A DNA stretch of 64,000 bases from RH-AL1 sp964244495. Lineage in GTDB: Bacteria > Pseudomonadota > Alphaproteobacteria > Rhizobiales > Beijerinckiaceae. Position numbers and translations under genes: made by a program. The notes beneath the pieces were generated by a model. That model worked only from the letters and a program-made list of their open reading frames with translations, was not told where the DNA came from and made no database searches. Every line of letters starts with the position of its first letter. Positions within the stretch are counted from its first letter, which is position 1. The DNA lies in the NCBI GenBank assembly GCA_964244495.1, contig CAXTIU010000003.1, positions 186,001-250,000 of the forward strand, written 5' to 3'. This document shows, piece by piece, positions 40,103 through 50,424 of the stretch.

Positions 40103-40378
40103 ATGCCGCGCTACTTCTTCGAGACCCATGACGGCGATACCGTCCACGTCGACCAGGAGGGTCTGGAGCTCGCCGACAACGCGAATGCCCGGCTCGAAGC
40201 GTTGAGAGCGTTTTCGGACATGGCGCGGGATAATATCCCGAACGGCGATCACCGGGTCTTCTCCTCCATCGTCCGCAACGAGGCCGGCGCCGTCGTCTAC
40301 GCCGCCACGATGACGCTCGACGGCCGGTGGGCGCGACCTGTGACGCTGGTCCCACCGCCCGATATCGCGGTGGCGTGA
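40103..40378 (+). CDS. DUF6894 family protein
   Basis: 91 residues beginning MPRYFFETHDGDTVHVDQEG, with 'LADNANARLEALRAFSDMARDNI' and 'VRNEAGAVVYAATMTLDGRW', the typical pattern of the small DUF6894 proteins that are multiplied in Methylobacterium and Bradyrhizobium relatives. Function unknown; single domain, cytoplasmic. Its 5' region (39990-40090) is AT-richer than the surroundings and probably contains its promoter. Confidence 0.88.
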   Translation: MPRYFFETHDGDTVHVDQEGLELADNANARLEALRAFSDMARDNIPNGDHRVFSSIVRNEAGAVVYAATMTLDGRWARPVTLVPPPDIAVA

Positions 40379-40544
40379 ACGAAGCGGCCCCTTCCGCCGA
40401 GCCAAGGGGACCCGTCGACCGGTCGCCGTGCTTGGCCCGACCGCCTCGGCACGCGTGATGACCCATCGCCGACACGCCTGCGCGACAAGGTCGGCGAAAA
40501 AATCACGACCGATCCGCCCATGACGGCGCCCGGTGCCGCGCCGG

Positions 40545-41072
40545 TCAGCGCGGCGACAGCACCATGACCATCTGACGGCCTTCCATGGAGGGCTCCGCCT
40601 CGACCTTGGCCAGCGTGCCGGTCTCCGCCTTGACCCGTTCGAGCAGCCGGAACCCGATGTCCTGGTGGGCCATCTCGCGGCCGCGGAAGCGCAGGGTGAC
40701 CTTGACCTTGTCGCCCTCGTCGAAGAACCGGCGCACCGCCTTCATCTTGGTCTCGTAATCATGCTCGTCGATGCCCGGACGCAGCTTAATCTCCTTCAGC
40801 TCGACGATCTTCTGCCGCTTGCGCGCTTCCGCCGACTTCTTCTGCTCGAGGAAGCGGAACTTGCCGTAATCGAGGATCTTGCAGACCGGCGGGTTGGCGT
40901 TGGGGACGATCTCCACCAGATCGAGCCCGGCGTCCTCGGCGATCTGCAGGGCCTCCGCCGTTTCCGTCACGCCGCGGTTGGTGCCCTCGGCGTCGATGAG
41001 CTGAACTTCCCTGACACGGATATCGCGATTGGTGCGCGGTCCGTCTTTCTGCGGGACCGGAGGGGCTTTCAT
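40545..41072 (-). CDS. infC: Translation initiation factor IF-3
   Basis: 175 residues. 'GPRTNRDIRVREVQLIDAEG' at the start of the N-domain, 'LDLVEIVPNANPPVCKILDYGKFRF' (in parts: PPVCKILDYGKF) and the C-domain 'KEIKLRPGIDEHDYETKMKAVRRFFDEGDKVKVTLRFRGREM' (in parts: LRPGIDEHDY, VTLRFRGREM) are unmistakable. IF-3 prevents premature 50S joining and proofreads initiator tRNA. The start here is a plain ATG rather than the autoregulatory AUU/ATC of enteric infC. rpmI and rplT do not follow. Confidence 0.97.
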   Translation of the reverse strand: MKAPPVPQKDGPRTNRDIRVREVQLIDAEGTNRGVTETAEALQIAEDAGLDLVEIVPNANPPVCKILDYGKFRFLEQKKSAEARKRQKIVELKEIKLRPGIDEHDYETKMKAVRRFFDEGDKVKVTLRFRGREMAHQDIGFRLLERVKAETGTLAKVEAEPSMEGRQMVMVLSPR

Positions 41073-41566
41073 GGGGCGGCGAATGGTGGTCTCCTGAAAC
41101 TGTTGCTCGGAATGGCGATCGGCGGCGGCCCGTCGCGTCCTTGGAAGGCGGGCTCGGTGAAAAAGATCGGTTGTGCCGACGCCAAAGTCAACAAAAGCCC
41201 TTCGACATCGAGCATTTGACCGGCGAGGGCCGACGATCCGCCCGGCCCATGCCTCGCGGAGAACGTCGTGTCCGCGCCATCGGGCGCGCTTGGCTCCAAC
41301 GAGCGCTTGGTTCCGAGCGCGCCTTGTTCCAGCGGATCGGTCCTCGGCGCGACGGCGGTCGCGTCGCCGCCCTTCACGACGACGGACGCAAGCGCACTCG
41401 GGCCGTCCCGTCGCACTCCGGCCACGGTGCCGCCCGGCGTGAGCCCGCCGATGGCCCTACCGCTCAGGACGCCGACGAGGCCGGCGCAAACAGCCGGCGC
41501 CTCCCGATGCCATCCGCGGCCGGTTCCGACCCCGTTCGCGCGGTCCGACGAAGGTGTCGGACGGCG
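41073..41566. other. Intergenic region infC / alcohol dehydrogenase, nothing recognised
   Basis: 494 bp between infC and the alcohol dehydrogenase stop. Probably holds the infC promoter and leader near 41073-41160. No hairpin with T-run or gene with coding character seen. Confidence 0.45.
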
Positions 41567-42739
41567 TCACGACAGGTTGAAGACGACCTTCACGCACCCA
41601 TCCTTCTTGTCGCGGAACGTCTTGTAGAGTTCCGGTCCGTCGGCGAGGTCGCTGCTGCGATGGGTGATCATCGAGGACGTATCGATCTTGCCCTGCTGGA
41701 TCAGCTTGGTCAGCGGCTCCAGGTAGCGCTTAACGTGGGTCTGCCCGCTCTTCATCGTCAGGCCCTTCTGCACGATCGAGCCCATGTTGACCGGGATCGG
41801 GCCGCCGTAGACGCCCGGCACGGAGACGATGCCGCAGCCGCGCACCGCCCGGATCGCCTGGGTGAGCGCGTTGGGCCGCTCGGTCGCCGTGATCTTCGAC
41901 TGCACGGCGGTGAGGACACCGCCGATGCCGTGGCCGCCGGACGCTTCCATGCCCACGCAATCGATCACGGAGTCGGCGCCCTCGCCCTTGCTGATCTCCT
42001 TGATGCGCTCGTAAACGTCCTCCTCGGCGTAGTCGATGATGTCGGTGGCGCCGAACTTCTTGGCGAGCGCTATGCGCTCCGGCACGGTCTCGATGGCGAT
42101 GATGCGCTCGGCGCCCATGATCCTCGCCGACTGGATGGCGAACAACCCGACCGGGCCGCAGCCCCAGATCGCCACGATGTCGCCGCCCTTGACCTCGGCG
42201 TGCTCGGCGCCCTGCCAGCCGGTCGGCAGGATGTCGGTGAGGAACAGCATCTGGTCGTCGGTCATCCCGTCCGGCACGACCATCGGCGCGACGTCGGCCA
42301 TCGGCACGCGGACGTACTCGGCCTGGCCGCCGGCATAGCCGCCGGTGAGGTGCGAGTAGCCGAACAGGCCGGCGGTGGGATAGCCGAACTGCGCCGCCGC
42401 CATGGCGCCGTTGCGATTGGAGCGCTCGCACACCGACCAGTTGCCGCGCTTGCACTGGGCACACTCGCCGCAGTTGATGTTGAAGGGCACGACGACGCGC
42501 TGGCCCTTCTTCAGCTTGTGGTTGGGGCTGCCGACCTCGACGACCTCGCCCATGAACTCGTGGCCGAGCACGTCGCCCGACTTCATCGTCGGCATCTGCC
42601 CGTCCATGAGGTGGAGGTCCGAGCCGCAGATCGCGCAGCTCGTCACCTTGACGATCACGTCGCGGCTGTCCTCGATCGTCGGATCCGGGACGGTGTCGCA
42701 GCGGATGTCGTTCTTGCCGTGCCAGCAGAGCGCGCGCAT
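41567..42739 (-). CDS. Zinc-dependent alcohol dehydrogenase (formaldehyde-dehydrogenase-like)
   Basis: 390 residues, MDR fold. Catalytic Zn ligands 'CAICGSDLHLMDG' (Cys, about 38) and 'LGHEFMGEV' (His, Glu), structural Zn cysteines 'NCGECAQCKRGNWSVC' (about 90-105), NAD fold 'VAIWGCGPVGLFAIQSARIMGA'. The length, the insert after the structural zinc loop and 'GQTHVKRYLEPL' resemble the FDH-like long-chain group that includes glutathione-independent formaldehyde dehydrogenases; the actual substrate is unknown. The 323 bp upstream separate it from recQ, which ends toward it. Confidence 0.88.
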   Translation of the reverse strand: MRALCWHGKNDIRCDTVPDPTIEDSRDVIVKVTSCAICGSDLHLMDGQMPTMKSGDVLGHEFMGEVVEVGSPNHKLKKGQRVVVPFNINCGECAQCKRGNWSVCERSNRNGAMAAAQFGYPTAGLFGYSHLTGGYAGGQAEYVRVPMADVAPMVVPDGMTDDQMLFLTDILPTGWQGAEHAEVKGGDIVAIWGCGPVGLFAIQSARIMGAERIIAIETVPERIALAKKFGATDIIDYAEEDVYERIKEISKGEGADSVIDCVGMEASGGHGIGGVLTAVQSKITATERPNALTQAIRAVRGCGIVSVPGVYGGPIPVNMGSIVQKGLTMKSGQTHVKRYLEPLTKLIQQGKIDTSSMITHRSSDLADGPELYKTFRDKKDGCVKVVFNLS

Positions 42740-43062
42740 GTGTTTTCCCGGGAAAAAGCTGTTTCGGAGTGTGACAGCGTAATGGCCCGGACCATCGCGG
42801 GTTCCACCAAATGCCGATGACGGACTTGGCGGGCGAGACGAATACTTGTCTAGATCTTGGTGTTATAACGTATCGTTATTTGCTGGCCCTCAACTCGACC
42901 CGGGGCGGCGATCGTCGTCCCCGGTCCCCGTCCGGGCTCGGCGTCCCGGCATGACGAAGGTGGCGCCAATCCCTGTCACTCCGGGCATGCCGAAGGCCAT
43001 GAACCCAGGGGCGGAGGGACAAGGAGGCCGGTCGTCGTCCTCCTCGACGGGCGGAGCCGTCC
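42740..43062. other. Intergenic region with a low-GC patch
   Basis: 323 bp. Positions about 42841-42890 are markedly AT-richer than the flanks and include ATAACG and AACGTATCGTTA, a short palindrome (42865-42876). This is the likely promoter zone of the alcohol dehydrogenase. No gene seen. Confidence 0.4.
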
Positions 43063-44905
<1,843 letters not shown>

Positions 44906-44919
<14 letters not shown>

Positions 44920-44979
44920 GCGGGCGAGGTCATGCGGGCGGGGTCATGCGGGCGGGGTCATGCGGGCGGGGTCATGCGG
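44906..44979 (-). repeat. 14-bp tandem repeat array forming chained mini-ORFs before recQ
   Basis: On the minus strand the unit ATGACCYCGCCCGC is repeated with exact 14-bp period, ATGs beginning at 44975, 44961, 44947, 44933 and 44919. Because 14 is one less than 15, each of the first four copies reads ATG ACC YCG CCC GCA TGA, a five-codon ORF (MTPPA or MTSPA) whose TGA overlaps the next ATG; the fifth ATG is recQ. GAGGG stands 7 bp before the first ATG, just after the upstream gene's stop (44986). Three copies have CCG and two TCG. Confidence 0.9.
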
Positions 44980-44985
44980 GAACCC

Positions 44986-45648
44986 TCACGCGCGGGCGGC
45001 CGCCTCGGCGAGCGCGCCCGGCAGCTCCGCCATCCGCGCGACGACGATCGCGGCGCCGGCCGCCCGCAGCCGCTCGGCGTGGCCGGCGTCGGTGTGGCTG
45101 CCCCCGGTGAAGCCCACCACCGGCATGCCGGCGGCGACCCCGGCGCGCACGCCGGCCACCGCGTCCTCCACCACCACGCAGTCGCCCGGCGCGACGCCCA
45201 TGACGCGGGCGGCATGGAGGAACAGGTCCGGCGCGGGCTTGCCGCGGGCCACCTCCGCGCCGGAGAAGATATGACTGCCGAAGAAGCCGTCGAGCCCGGT
45301 CAGGCGGAGCGTCAGCGCGATGCGCGCGCGGTCGGACGAGGAGGCGACGCAGCGCGGCCCGGGGAGCCGCGCCAGCGCGTCGGCGACGCCGGCGACCGCC
45401 CGCAGCTCGCCGTGAAACCGGTCGATGATCCGGGCGCGCAGCCTCGCGCCCTCGTCGGGGGGCAGCGCGCGGCCGATGCGCGCCTCGATCGCGCGGACGA
45501 TGTCGGCGTTGTGCATGCCCATGTAGGCGTCCTGGCACGCCGCCACGCTCATCGGGTGGCCGTACCCGCCCATCATCGCCGAGAGGACGTCGAGCGCGAT
45601 CAGCTCGGAATCGATGAGCACGCCGTCGCAGTCGAAGATCGTCAGCAT
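44986..45648 (-). CDS. HAD-family phosphatase (beta-phosphoglucomutase/phosphoglycolate type)
   Basis: 220 residues from the ATG at 45648. HAD motif I 'TIFDCDGVLIDSE' (nucleophile Asp about 6), motif II Ser in 'CVASSSDRARI', motif III Lys in 'ARGKPAPDLFL' and motif IV 'CVVVEDAVAGVRAG' are complete. The cap is the small helical type. Substrate probably a sugar phosphate or related metabolite. Its stop is 11 bp before the first mini-ORF of the recQ leader, so the HAD gene, the array and recQ look like one transcript. Confidence 0.9.
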   Translation of the reverse strand: MLTIFDCDGVLIDSELIALDVLSAMMGGYGHPMSVAACQDAYMGMHNADIVRAIEARIGRALPPDEGARLRARIIDRFHGELRAVAGVADALARLPGPRCVASSSDRARIALTLRLTGLDGFFGSHIFSGAEVARGKPAPDLFLHAARVMGVAPGDCVVVEDAVAGVRAGVAAGMPVVGFTGGSHTDAGHAERLRAAGAAIVVARMAELPGALAEAAARA

Positions 45649-45722
45649 GCGGGGATCGTCAGCATGGCGGGTCCGGTCGAGGGTTTGTTCGGGGCGAACG
45701 GCCGCGCCGCCACCTGCGGCGC

Positions 45723-46361
45723 CTACATCGGCGGCTTCGCGCCGTCGCGGCCCACCACGATGCCGCCGGCGCCGACCGACCCGTCCGGGGCGGGACGGCC
45801 GTCGCGCACGAACACCCCGCCGCCCACCTTGAGGTCGGCCATCGTGCCGGGCGCGTAGCGCACCACCGGCGTGTTCGGCCGCACCTGGATCGCGCTTTGC
45901 CCACCCTTGTAGGTCACGGTGAGCGTCTGCCCGTCGACGGCCTCGACCTTGCTGCCGACCGCGCCGTTGGTCATCCGGCTCGCCTTGCCGAGGTCCCACG
46001 GGCGCTGCCCCTCGCCGGTGCCGCGCGCCGCCTCGGGGAAGATGTGCACCTCGAGCGCGTCCTGCCGGCCGTCGCCGCCCACGTTGGCGATCCCGACGTA
46101 GGTGCCGGGCTTGATGTCGGCCAGCGACGCCGGCTCGCTCACCGTCACCTTGGCGTCGGGCGCGAGGCGGAGGGTGAGCGGGGCGCCGGTCGGCGGCTGG
46201 ATGGTGAGGACGGGGGCGGCCGCGCCCGTGCCGACCACGCGTGTGATCGTGCCGCGCACGTGGATCGGCGCCGGCTCGTCGGCGCGGGCGGCGCCGGCCG
46301 CGCCGGTCATGGCGACGACGAAGAGGGTCAGGGCCGGTCGCATGGAGGATCTCGCTCGCAT
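45723..46361 (-). CDS. Secreted protein with repeated OB/DUF5666-like domain
   Basis: 212 residues with a signal peptide (MRARSSMRPALTLFVVAMTG, cleavage near 'ARADEP'); an ATG six codons later (46343) is the alternative start. Two similar beta modules are visible: 'VRGTITRVVGTG...APLTLRLAPDAKVTVSEPASLADIKPGTYVG' and 'KVEAVDGQTLTVTYKGGQSAIQVRPNTPVVRYAPGTMADLKVGGGVFV' (both shown in parts), a pattern like DUF5666. Periplasmic, no cofactor motif. 75 bp before the HAD gene on the same strand. Function unknown. Confidence 0.65.
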   Translation of the reverse strand: MRARSSMRPALTLFVVAMTGAAGAARADEPAPIHVRGTITRVVGTGAAAPVLTIQPPTGAPLTLRLAPDAKVTVSEPASLADIKPGTYVGIANVGGDGRQDALEVHIFPEAARGTGEGQRPWDLGKASRMTNGAVGSKVEAVDGQTLTVTYKGGQSAIQVRPNTPVVRYAPGTMADLKVGGGVFVRDGRPAPDGSVGAGGIVVGRDGAKPPM

Positions 46362-46655
46362 GGCGCCTGCCTACCACACCTTGTCCGCCCGTGGCTGCCG
46401 AAACCTTGGCCAGGTGGCGTCCCGATCCGGGCGATGACATAACGACACCGTCGGGAGCTGATGTCCTCATCCATGGAGCGGAGGCGAGCCCATGCGTGCG
46501 CCAAGGCCAAGTGCGACAGGTTTGGGCCGGACCGACGAAGCCCTCGCGGCGAAGCCTGGCGTCGCCTCCCGCCCGCCCGTCCAACCGCACCCTGCGCTCG
46601 ACACGCCCGACGTGTCCGTCGGTGGGGGTCCGCGCGCGCTCGGGACGCGGGACAC

Positions 46656-47540
46656 GTGACGGCTTATGCCCCCGTCTTCGTCGACAACCTGGCGCGCCTG
46701 TACCACGCGGACTGCTTCGCGTGGCTCGCCGAGCAGCCCGAGCGCTCGGTCCAGGCCGTCGTCACCGATCCACCCTACGGGCTCGTCGAGTACACGGCCG
46801 AGGAGCAGCGGAAGCTCCGCTCCGGGCGCGGCGGCGTGTGGCGCATCCCCCCCTCGTTCGATGGTCACGCGCGAGCGCCCCTGCCCCGCTTCACCGTGCT
46901 GAAGGACCGCGATCGGGAGGAGCTGCGCGCCTACTTCGGGCGGTTGGCGGTGGCCCTGGTGCGCGTCACGGTTCCGGGCGCGAACGTGGTGGTCGCGTCC
47001 AACCCCCTCCTCGCGCATATCGTCGCCGAAGCGATGAGCGGCGGCGGCCTGGAGGTGCGTGGTTCCATCGCGCGCCTGGTGATGACCATGCGCGGCGGCG
47101 ACCGGCCCAAGAACGCCCATGACGAGTTCCCGGGCGTGAGCGTCATGCCGCGTTCCATGTGGGAGCCCTGGATCGTCCTGCGCAACCCGATCGAGGGACG
47201 GGTCCAGGACAACCTGCGCAAGTGGGGGACGGGCGGCTTCCGGCGCCCCAGCGAGGATCGTCCCTTCGGCGACGTCATCAGGTCGGGACCGACGCCCGTC
47301 GCCGAACGCAGGATCGCGAAGCACCCGTCCCTCAAGCCGCAGGCCGTGCTCCGTACGATCGTGCGGGCGTCGCTGGCGCTCGGGGAGGGGGTCGTGCTGG
47401 ACCCCTACGCCGGGTCGGGCTCGACGCTCGCCGCCGCCTGCGCCGTGGGATACCCGAGCCTGGGGGTCGAGCGCGACGCCGACTACGTCAAGGTGGCCCA
47501 GACGGCGATCCCGGCCCTGGCGGCGCTCCCGGACCGGTGA
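46656..47540 (+). CDS. DNA methyltransferase (N6-adenine/N4-cytosine, beta-type order)
   Basis: 294 residues from the GTG at 46656 (VTAYAPVFVDNLARLYHADC); the frame continues upstream into an Arg-rich stretch that does not look like protein. Catalytic motif IV 'VVTDPPYGLVEY' (about 35-46) precedes the SAM motif I 'VLDPYAGSGSTLAAACAVG' (about 247-265), the beta-class order, with 'SLKPQAVLRTIVRASL' as motif X. DPPY favours N6-adenine. No restriction gene lies beside it, so it is a solitary modification enzyme, possibly phage-derived or regulatory. Target site unknown. Confidence 0.85.
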   Translation: MTAYAPVFVDNLARLYHADCFAWLAEQPERSVQAVVTDPPYGLVEYTAEEQRKLRSGRGGVWRIPPSFDGHARAPLPRFTVLKDRDREELRAYFGRLAVALVRVTVPGANVVVASNPLLAHIVAEAMSGGGLEVRGSIARLVMTMRGGDRPKNAHDEFPGVSVMPRSMWEPWIVLRNPIEGRVQDNLRKWGTGGFRRPSEDRPFGDVIRSGPTPVAERRIAKHPSLKPQAVLRTIVRASLALGEGVVLDPYAGSGSTLAAACAVGYPSLGVERDADYVKVAQTAIPALAALPDR

Positions 47541-47623
47541 ACGATCGGTGGTTCGGGGCATTGGCCTGGGAACGGCCGCCCGTGGTCCGGGCGCGATACG
47601 CGTCGGGAACACGGGAGGGTGCG

Positions 47624-48610
47624 GTGAAGCTGATCGGTCTGGAAGAGCACCTCGTCACCGACGAGGTCATCGACGCCTGGTCGCGGCTCGACCCGGCGAA
47701 CCAGGACGCCATGGCGCGGACGATCGACAGGTCCGATCTCAAGGCCCGGCTGGCGGATGTCGAGAGCGCGCGGTTCGAGGCCATGGACGAGACCGGCGTC
47801 GACGTCCAGGTGCTTTCCCTGATGCCGCCCGGCGTCCAAAGCCTCGACCCCCGGGAAAGCGTCGCCCTCGCCGAACGGATCAACGACCTGATCGCCGCCA
47901 CGGTGAGGGGCAAGCCGGCGCGCTTCGAGGGGTTCGCCACGCTGCCCACGCCGTCGCCCGAGGCGGCCGCGCGCGAGCTCCGGCGCGGCGTCACGGAGCT
48001 GGGCCTGAAGGGCGCGATGCTGTGCGGCCGGACGCGGGACCGCAACATCGACCACCCGGACTTCCGCCCGATCTTCCAGGCGGCGGCGGACCTGGGCGTC
48101 CCCCTCTACATCCACCCGCAAACCCCGCAGCGGGCGGTGCGCGAGGCCTATTACTCGGGGTTCGGCGAGGCGCTCGACCTGGCGTTCGCGACATCGGGCA
48201 TCGGCTGGCACTACGAGACCGGCATCCAGTTCCTGCGCCTGATCCTCGCCGGCACCTTCGACCGCCACCCCGACCTGCAGGTCATCCTCGGCCACTGGGG
48301 CGAGGTCGTCCTGTTCTACCTCGACCGGATCGACGGCCTGTCGCGGATGAGCGACACGCTGGAGCGCCCGGTCGCCGACTACGTGCGCCGGAACCTCGTC
48401 GTCACGCCGAGCGGGATGTTCAGCCAGTCCTATCTCCAGCGCTCGATCGAGATCCTGGGCGTCGACCGCGTCATGTTCTCGACCGACTACCCGTTCCGCT
48501 TCGCCCCGAACGGCGGCGCGCGCGCCTTCCTGCGCGACGCCGCGCTCAGCGAGGAGGACAAGGCGAAGATCGCGCACGGCAACTGGGAACGGCTGACCTC
48601 CCGCCGGTGA
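47624..48610 (+). CDS. Amidohydrolase family 2 protein (ACMSD-like)
   Basis: 328 residues from the GTG at 47624, chosen for the GGGAGGG 5 bp upstream and the family start 'KLIGLEEHLVTDEV'. The metal site is outlined by Glu/His of 'LEEHLV' (position of the usual HxH), His in 'PLYIHPQTPQRAV', His in 'VILGHWGEVV' and Asp in 'MFSTDYPFRF'. These metal-dependent decarboxylases or hydrolases act on aromatic or 2-amino-3-carboxymuconate-like acids; the specific substrate is unknown. 83 bp after the methyltransferase, not obviously linked. Confidence 0.85.
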   Translation: MKLIGLEEHLVTDEVIDAWSRLDPANQDAMARTIDRSDLKARLADVESARFEAMDETGVDVQVLSLMPPGVQSLDPRESVALAERINDLIAATVRGKPARFEGFATLPTPSPEAAARELRRGVTELGLKGAMLCGRTRDRNIDHPDFRPIFQAAADLGVPLYIHPQTPQRAVREAYYSGFGEALDLAFATSGIGWHYETGIQFLRLILAGTFDRHPDLQVILGHWGEVVLFYLDRIDGLSRMSDTLERPVADYVRRNLVVTPSGMFSQSYLQRSIEILGVDRVMFSTDYPFRFAPNGGARAFLRDAALSEEDKAKIAHGNWERLTSRR

Positions 48611-48659
48611 CGGGCCGGTCGAGGCGTCGCATCCGCGGGGGCGCCACCGCCGGCCGGCG

Positions 48660-49229
48660 TCACACCCTGCGCACCTTCGGGTCCGAAGGGTTGACCGGCG
48701 TGAAGGTGATCGGCCCCATGCCGCAGATCGCGATCACGGCCGGCTCGGTGCCGTTCGCCTTGACGCCGTCGTAGTGGTTCGTGCCGGCGACGCGGTGCAC
48801 GAAGCCGCCGGCCGTGACGGGCACGGTCGAGCCGGGGTCGAAAACCTCGCCGCTCGTCACCCACCAGGTGCCGGACAGGACGACGCAGAGCCGGTCGGTC
48901 GCGTAATGGTGCGGCGCGCTCATCCAGCCGGGGAACCACCTGACGAGCGTCAGGTAGAGGCCGGGGTCGGAGGGCTTGGAGAAGAGGTGCGCCTCCTCGT
49001 TGCGTCCGGGCGGCTGGCCGAGCTGGGGCTCGAAGGCGATCGCCTTCGCCGGCACGACGATCGTCTTCGCCGGGTCGGGCGCGGCGGCGGCGTCGGCCAT
49101 CGTCAGGAGCTGGGGCAGGGCGGCCAGAAGCGGCGCGAGCAGGAGGTCGCGGCGGCTCGCCCCCATGACGGTCCCCGCGACACCCCCCGTGGGCGCGGGC
49201 TCGACGCGCGGCGGCCCGGTCTCTAGCAT
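48660..49229 (-). CDS. Cupin-domain protein with Tat-type leader
   Basis: 189 residues from the ATG at 49229; an ATG at 49166 would start MGASRRDLLLAPLLAALPQL, a twin-arginine-like leader (SRRDLL). The cupin domain shows 'MSAPHHYATDRLCVVLSGTWWV' (in parts: APHHYATDR) and 'PVTAGGFVHRVAGTNHYDGV', with His residues suited to metal binding. Probably a periplasmic cupin of the DUF4437 or ChrR-like kind; the activity cannot be read. Convergent with the amidohydrolase (49 bp) and divergent from the next reductase. Confidence 0.75.
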   Translation of the reverse strand: MLETGPPRVEPAPTGGVAGTVMGASRRDLLLAPLLAALPQLLTMADAAAAPDPAKTIVVPAKAIAFEPQLGQPPGRNEEAHLFSKPSDPGLYLTLVRWFPGWMSAPHHYATDRLCVVLSGTWWVTSGEVFDPGSTVPVTAGGFVHRVAGTNHYDGVKANGTEPAVIAICGMGPITFTPVNPSDPKVRRV

Positions 49230-49311
49230 GGCGTCATCCCTCCCGTGATCGCGGGGCAAGCGAGCGTGCGCCGCCCCGGTTCCCTGCCCATCCGTCCCAG
49301 GATCCTTGTCC

Positions 49312-50364
49312 ATGCGCATGAATCGCCTCGGCCGCACAGGCCTGTTCGTCTCCGAACTCTGCCTCGGCACCATGACCTTCGGCGGGGGCGCCGCCGGCAT
49401 GTGGGGGCAGATCGGCAACCTTCAACAGGACGAGGCGGACAGGCTGCTCGCCCGCTCGTTGGAGGCCGGCATCAACTTCGTCGACACGGCGGATGTCTAC
49501 GGCGGCGGCCGCTCCGAGGAGATCACGGGCCAGGCGATCCGCAACTTGCACGTGCCGCGCGGCGACATCGTCGTCGCGACCAAGGTGTACGGCCCGATGG
49601 GCGAGGGCGCCAACAATCGCGGCGCCTCGCGCGTCCACATCCTCGACGGGGTCAAGGCCAGCCTCAAGCGGATGGGGCTCGACCACATCGACCTGTACCA
49701 GCTCCACGGCTTCGACCCGGCGACGCCGGTCGAGGAAACGCTGCGCGCGCTCGACATCCTCGTGCAGCACGGCCACGTCCGCTACGTCGGCGTGTCGAAC
49801 TGGGCGGCCTGGCAGATCGCCAAGGCGCTCGGCATCGCCGACAGGCACGGCTTGGCGCGCATCGACTCGCTGCAGGCCTACTACACGGTGGCCGGCCGCG
49901 ATCTGGAGCGCGAGATCGTGCCGATGCTGGCAAGCGAGGGCGTCGGGCTGATGGTGTGGAGCCCGCTCGCCGGCGGGCTGCTCTCCGGCAAGTACGGGCG
50001 CGACATGGCGGTGTCGGAGCAGGGGTCCCGCCGCGTCGCCTTCGACTTCCCGCCGGTCGACAAGGGGCGCGCCTTCGACTGCATCGACGCGATGCGGCCG
50101 ATGGCGGCGGAGCGCGGCGTCTCCGTGGCGCAGATCGCGTTGGCGTGGCTGCTGCACCAGCCGGCCGTGACGAGCGTCATCGTCGGCGCCAAGCGGGTCG
50201 ACCAGCTCGACGACAACATCGCGGCGACGACCGTCGCGCTGACCGCCGCCGAACTCGACGCGCTGGGCCGGGTCAGCGCGCTGCCCTCGGAATACCCGCA
50301 GTGGATGCAGGAGCGCCAGGGCGAGGCGAGGCTGAAGCAGCTCGCCGCCTCGCGGCAGGGCTAA
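49312..50364 (+). CDS. Aldo/keto reductase
   Basis: 350 residues from the ATG at 49312 (MRMNRLGRTGLFVSELCLGT); AGGA lies 9 bp upstream, and a TTG two codons earlier and an ATG two codons later are alternatives. The tetrad is Asp in 'NFVDTADVY', Tyr in 'DVYGGGRSEE', Lys in 'VVATKVYG' and His in 'YQLHGFDP'. 'VSNWAAWQIAKALG' and 'VIVGAKRVDQLDDN' (NADP loop) resemble YghZ/general stress protein 69-type enzymes. Substrate unknown. No regulator adjacent, unlike the paralogue at 22099. Confidence 0.9.
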   Translation: MRMNRLGRTGLFVSELCLGTMTFGGGAAGMWGQIGNLQQDEADRLLARSLEAGINFVDTADVYGGGRSEEITGQAIRNLHVPRGDIVVATKVYGPMGEGANNRGASRVHILDGVKASLKRMGLDHIDLYQLHGFDPATPVEETLRALDILVQHGHVRYVGVSNWAAWQIAKALGIADRHGLARIDSLQAYYTVAGRDLEREIVPMLASEGVGLMVWSPLAGGLLSGKYGRDMAVSEQGSRRVAFDFPPVDKGRAFDCIDAMRPMAAERGVSVAQIALAWLLHQPAVTSVIVGAKRVDQLDDNIAATTVALTAAELDALGRVSALPSEYPQWMQERQGEARLKQLAASRQG

Positions 50365-50424
50365 GCCCGCCGGCCGTCCCATGAGGTTAAGCGCCATGAC
50401 CCGATCCGACGCGGGAGGAGCCCG

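Noticed and set aside
41069..41425. 118-codon frame overlapping the infC start
   Set aside because: Pro/Ser/Ala shadow with no signal; the real content there is most likely leader.
42941..43060. Possible small ORF downstream of recQ
   Set aside because: Low-complexity; its translation has no recognisable features.
46461..46655. 65-residue extension of the DNA methyltransferase
   Set aside because: Arg/Pro-rich sequence without conservation signals; GTG at 46656 is a better start.
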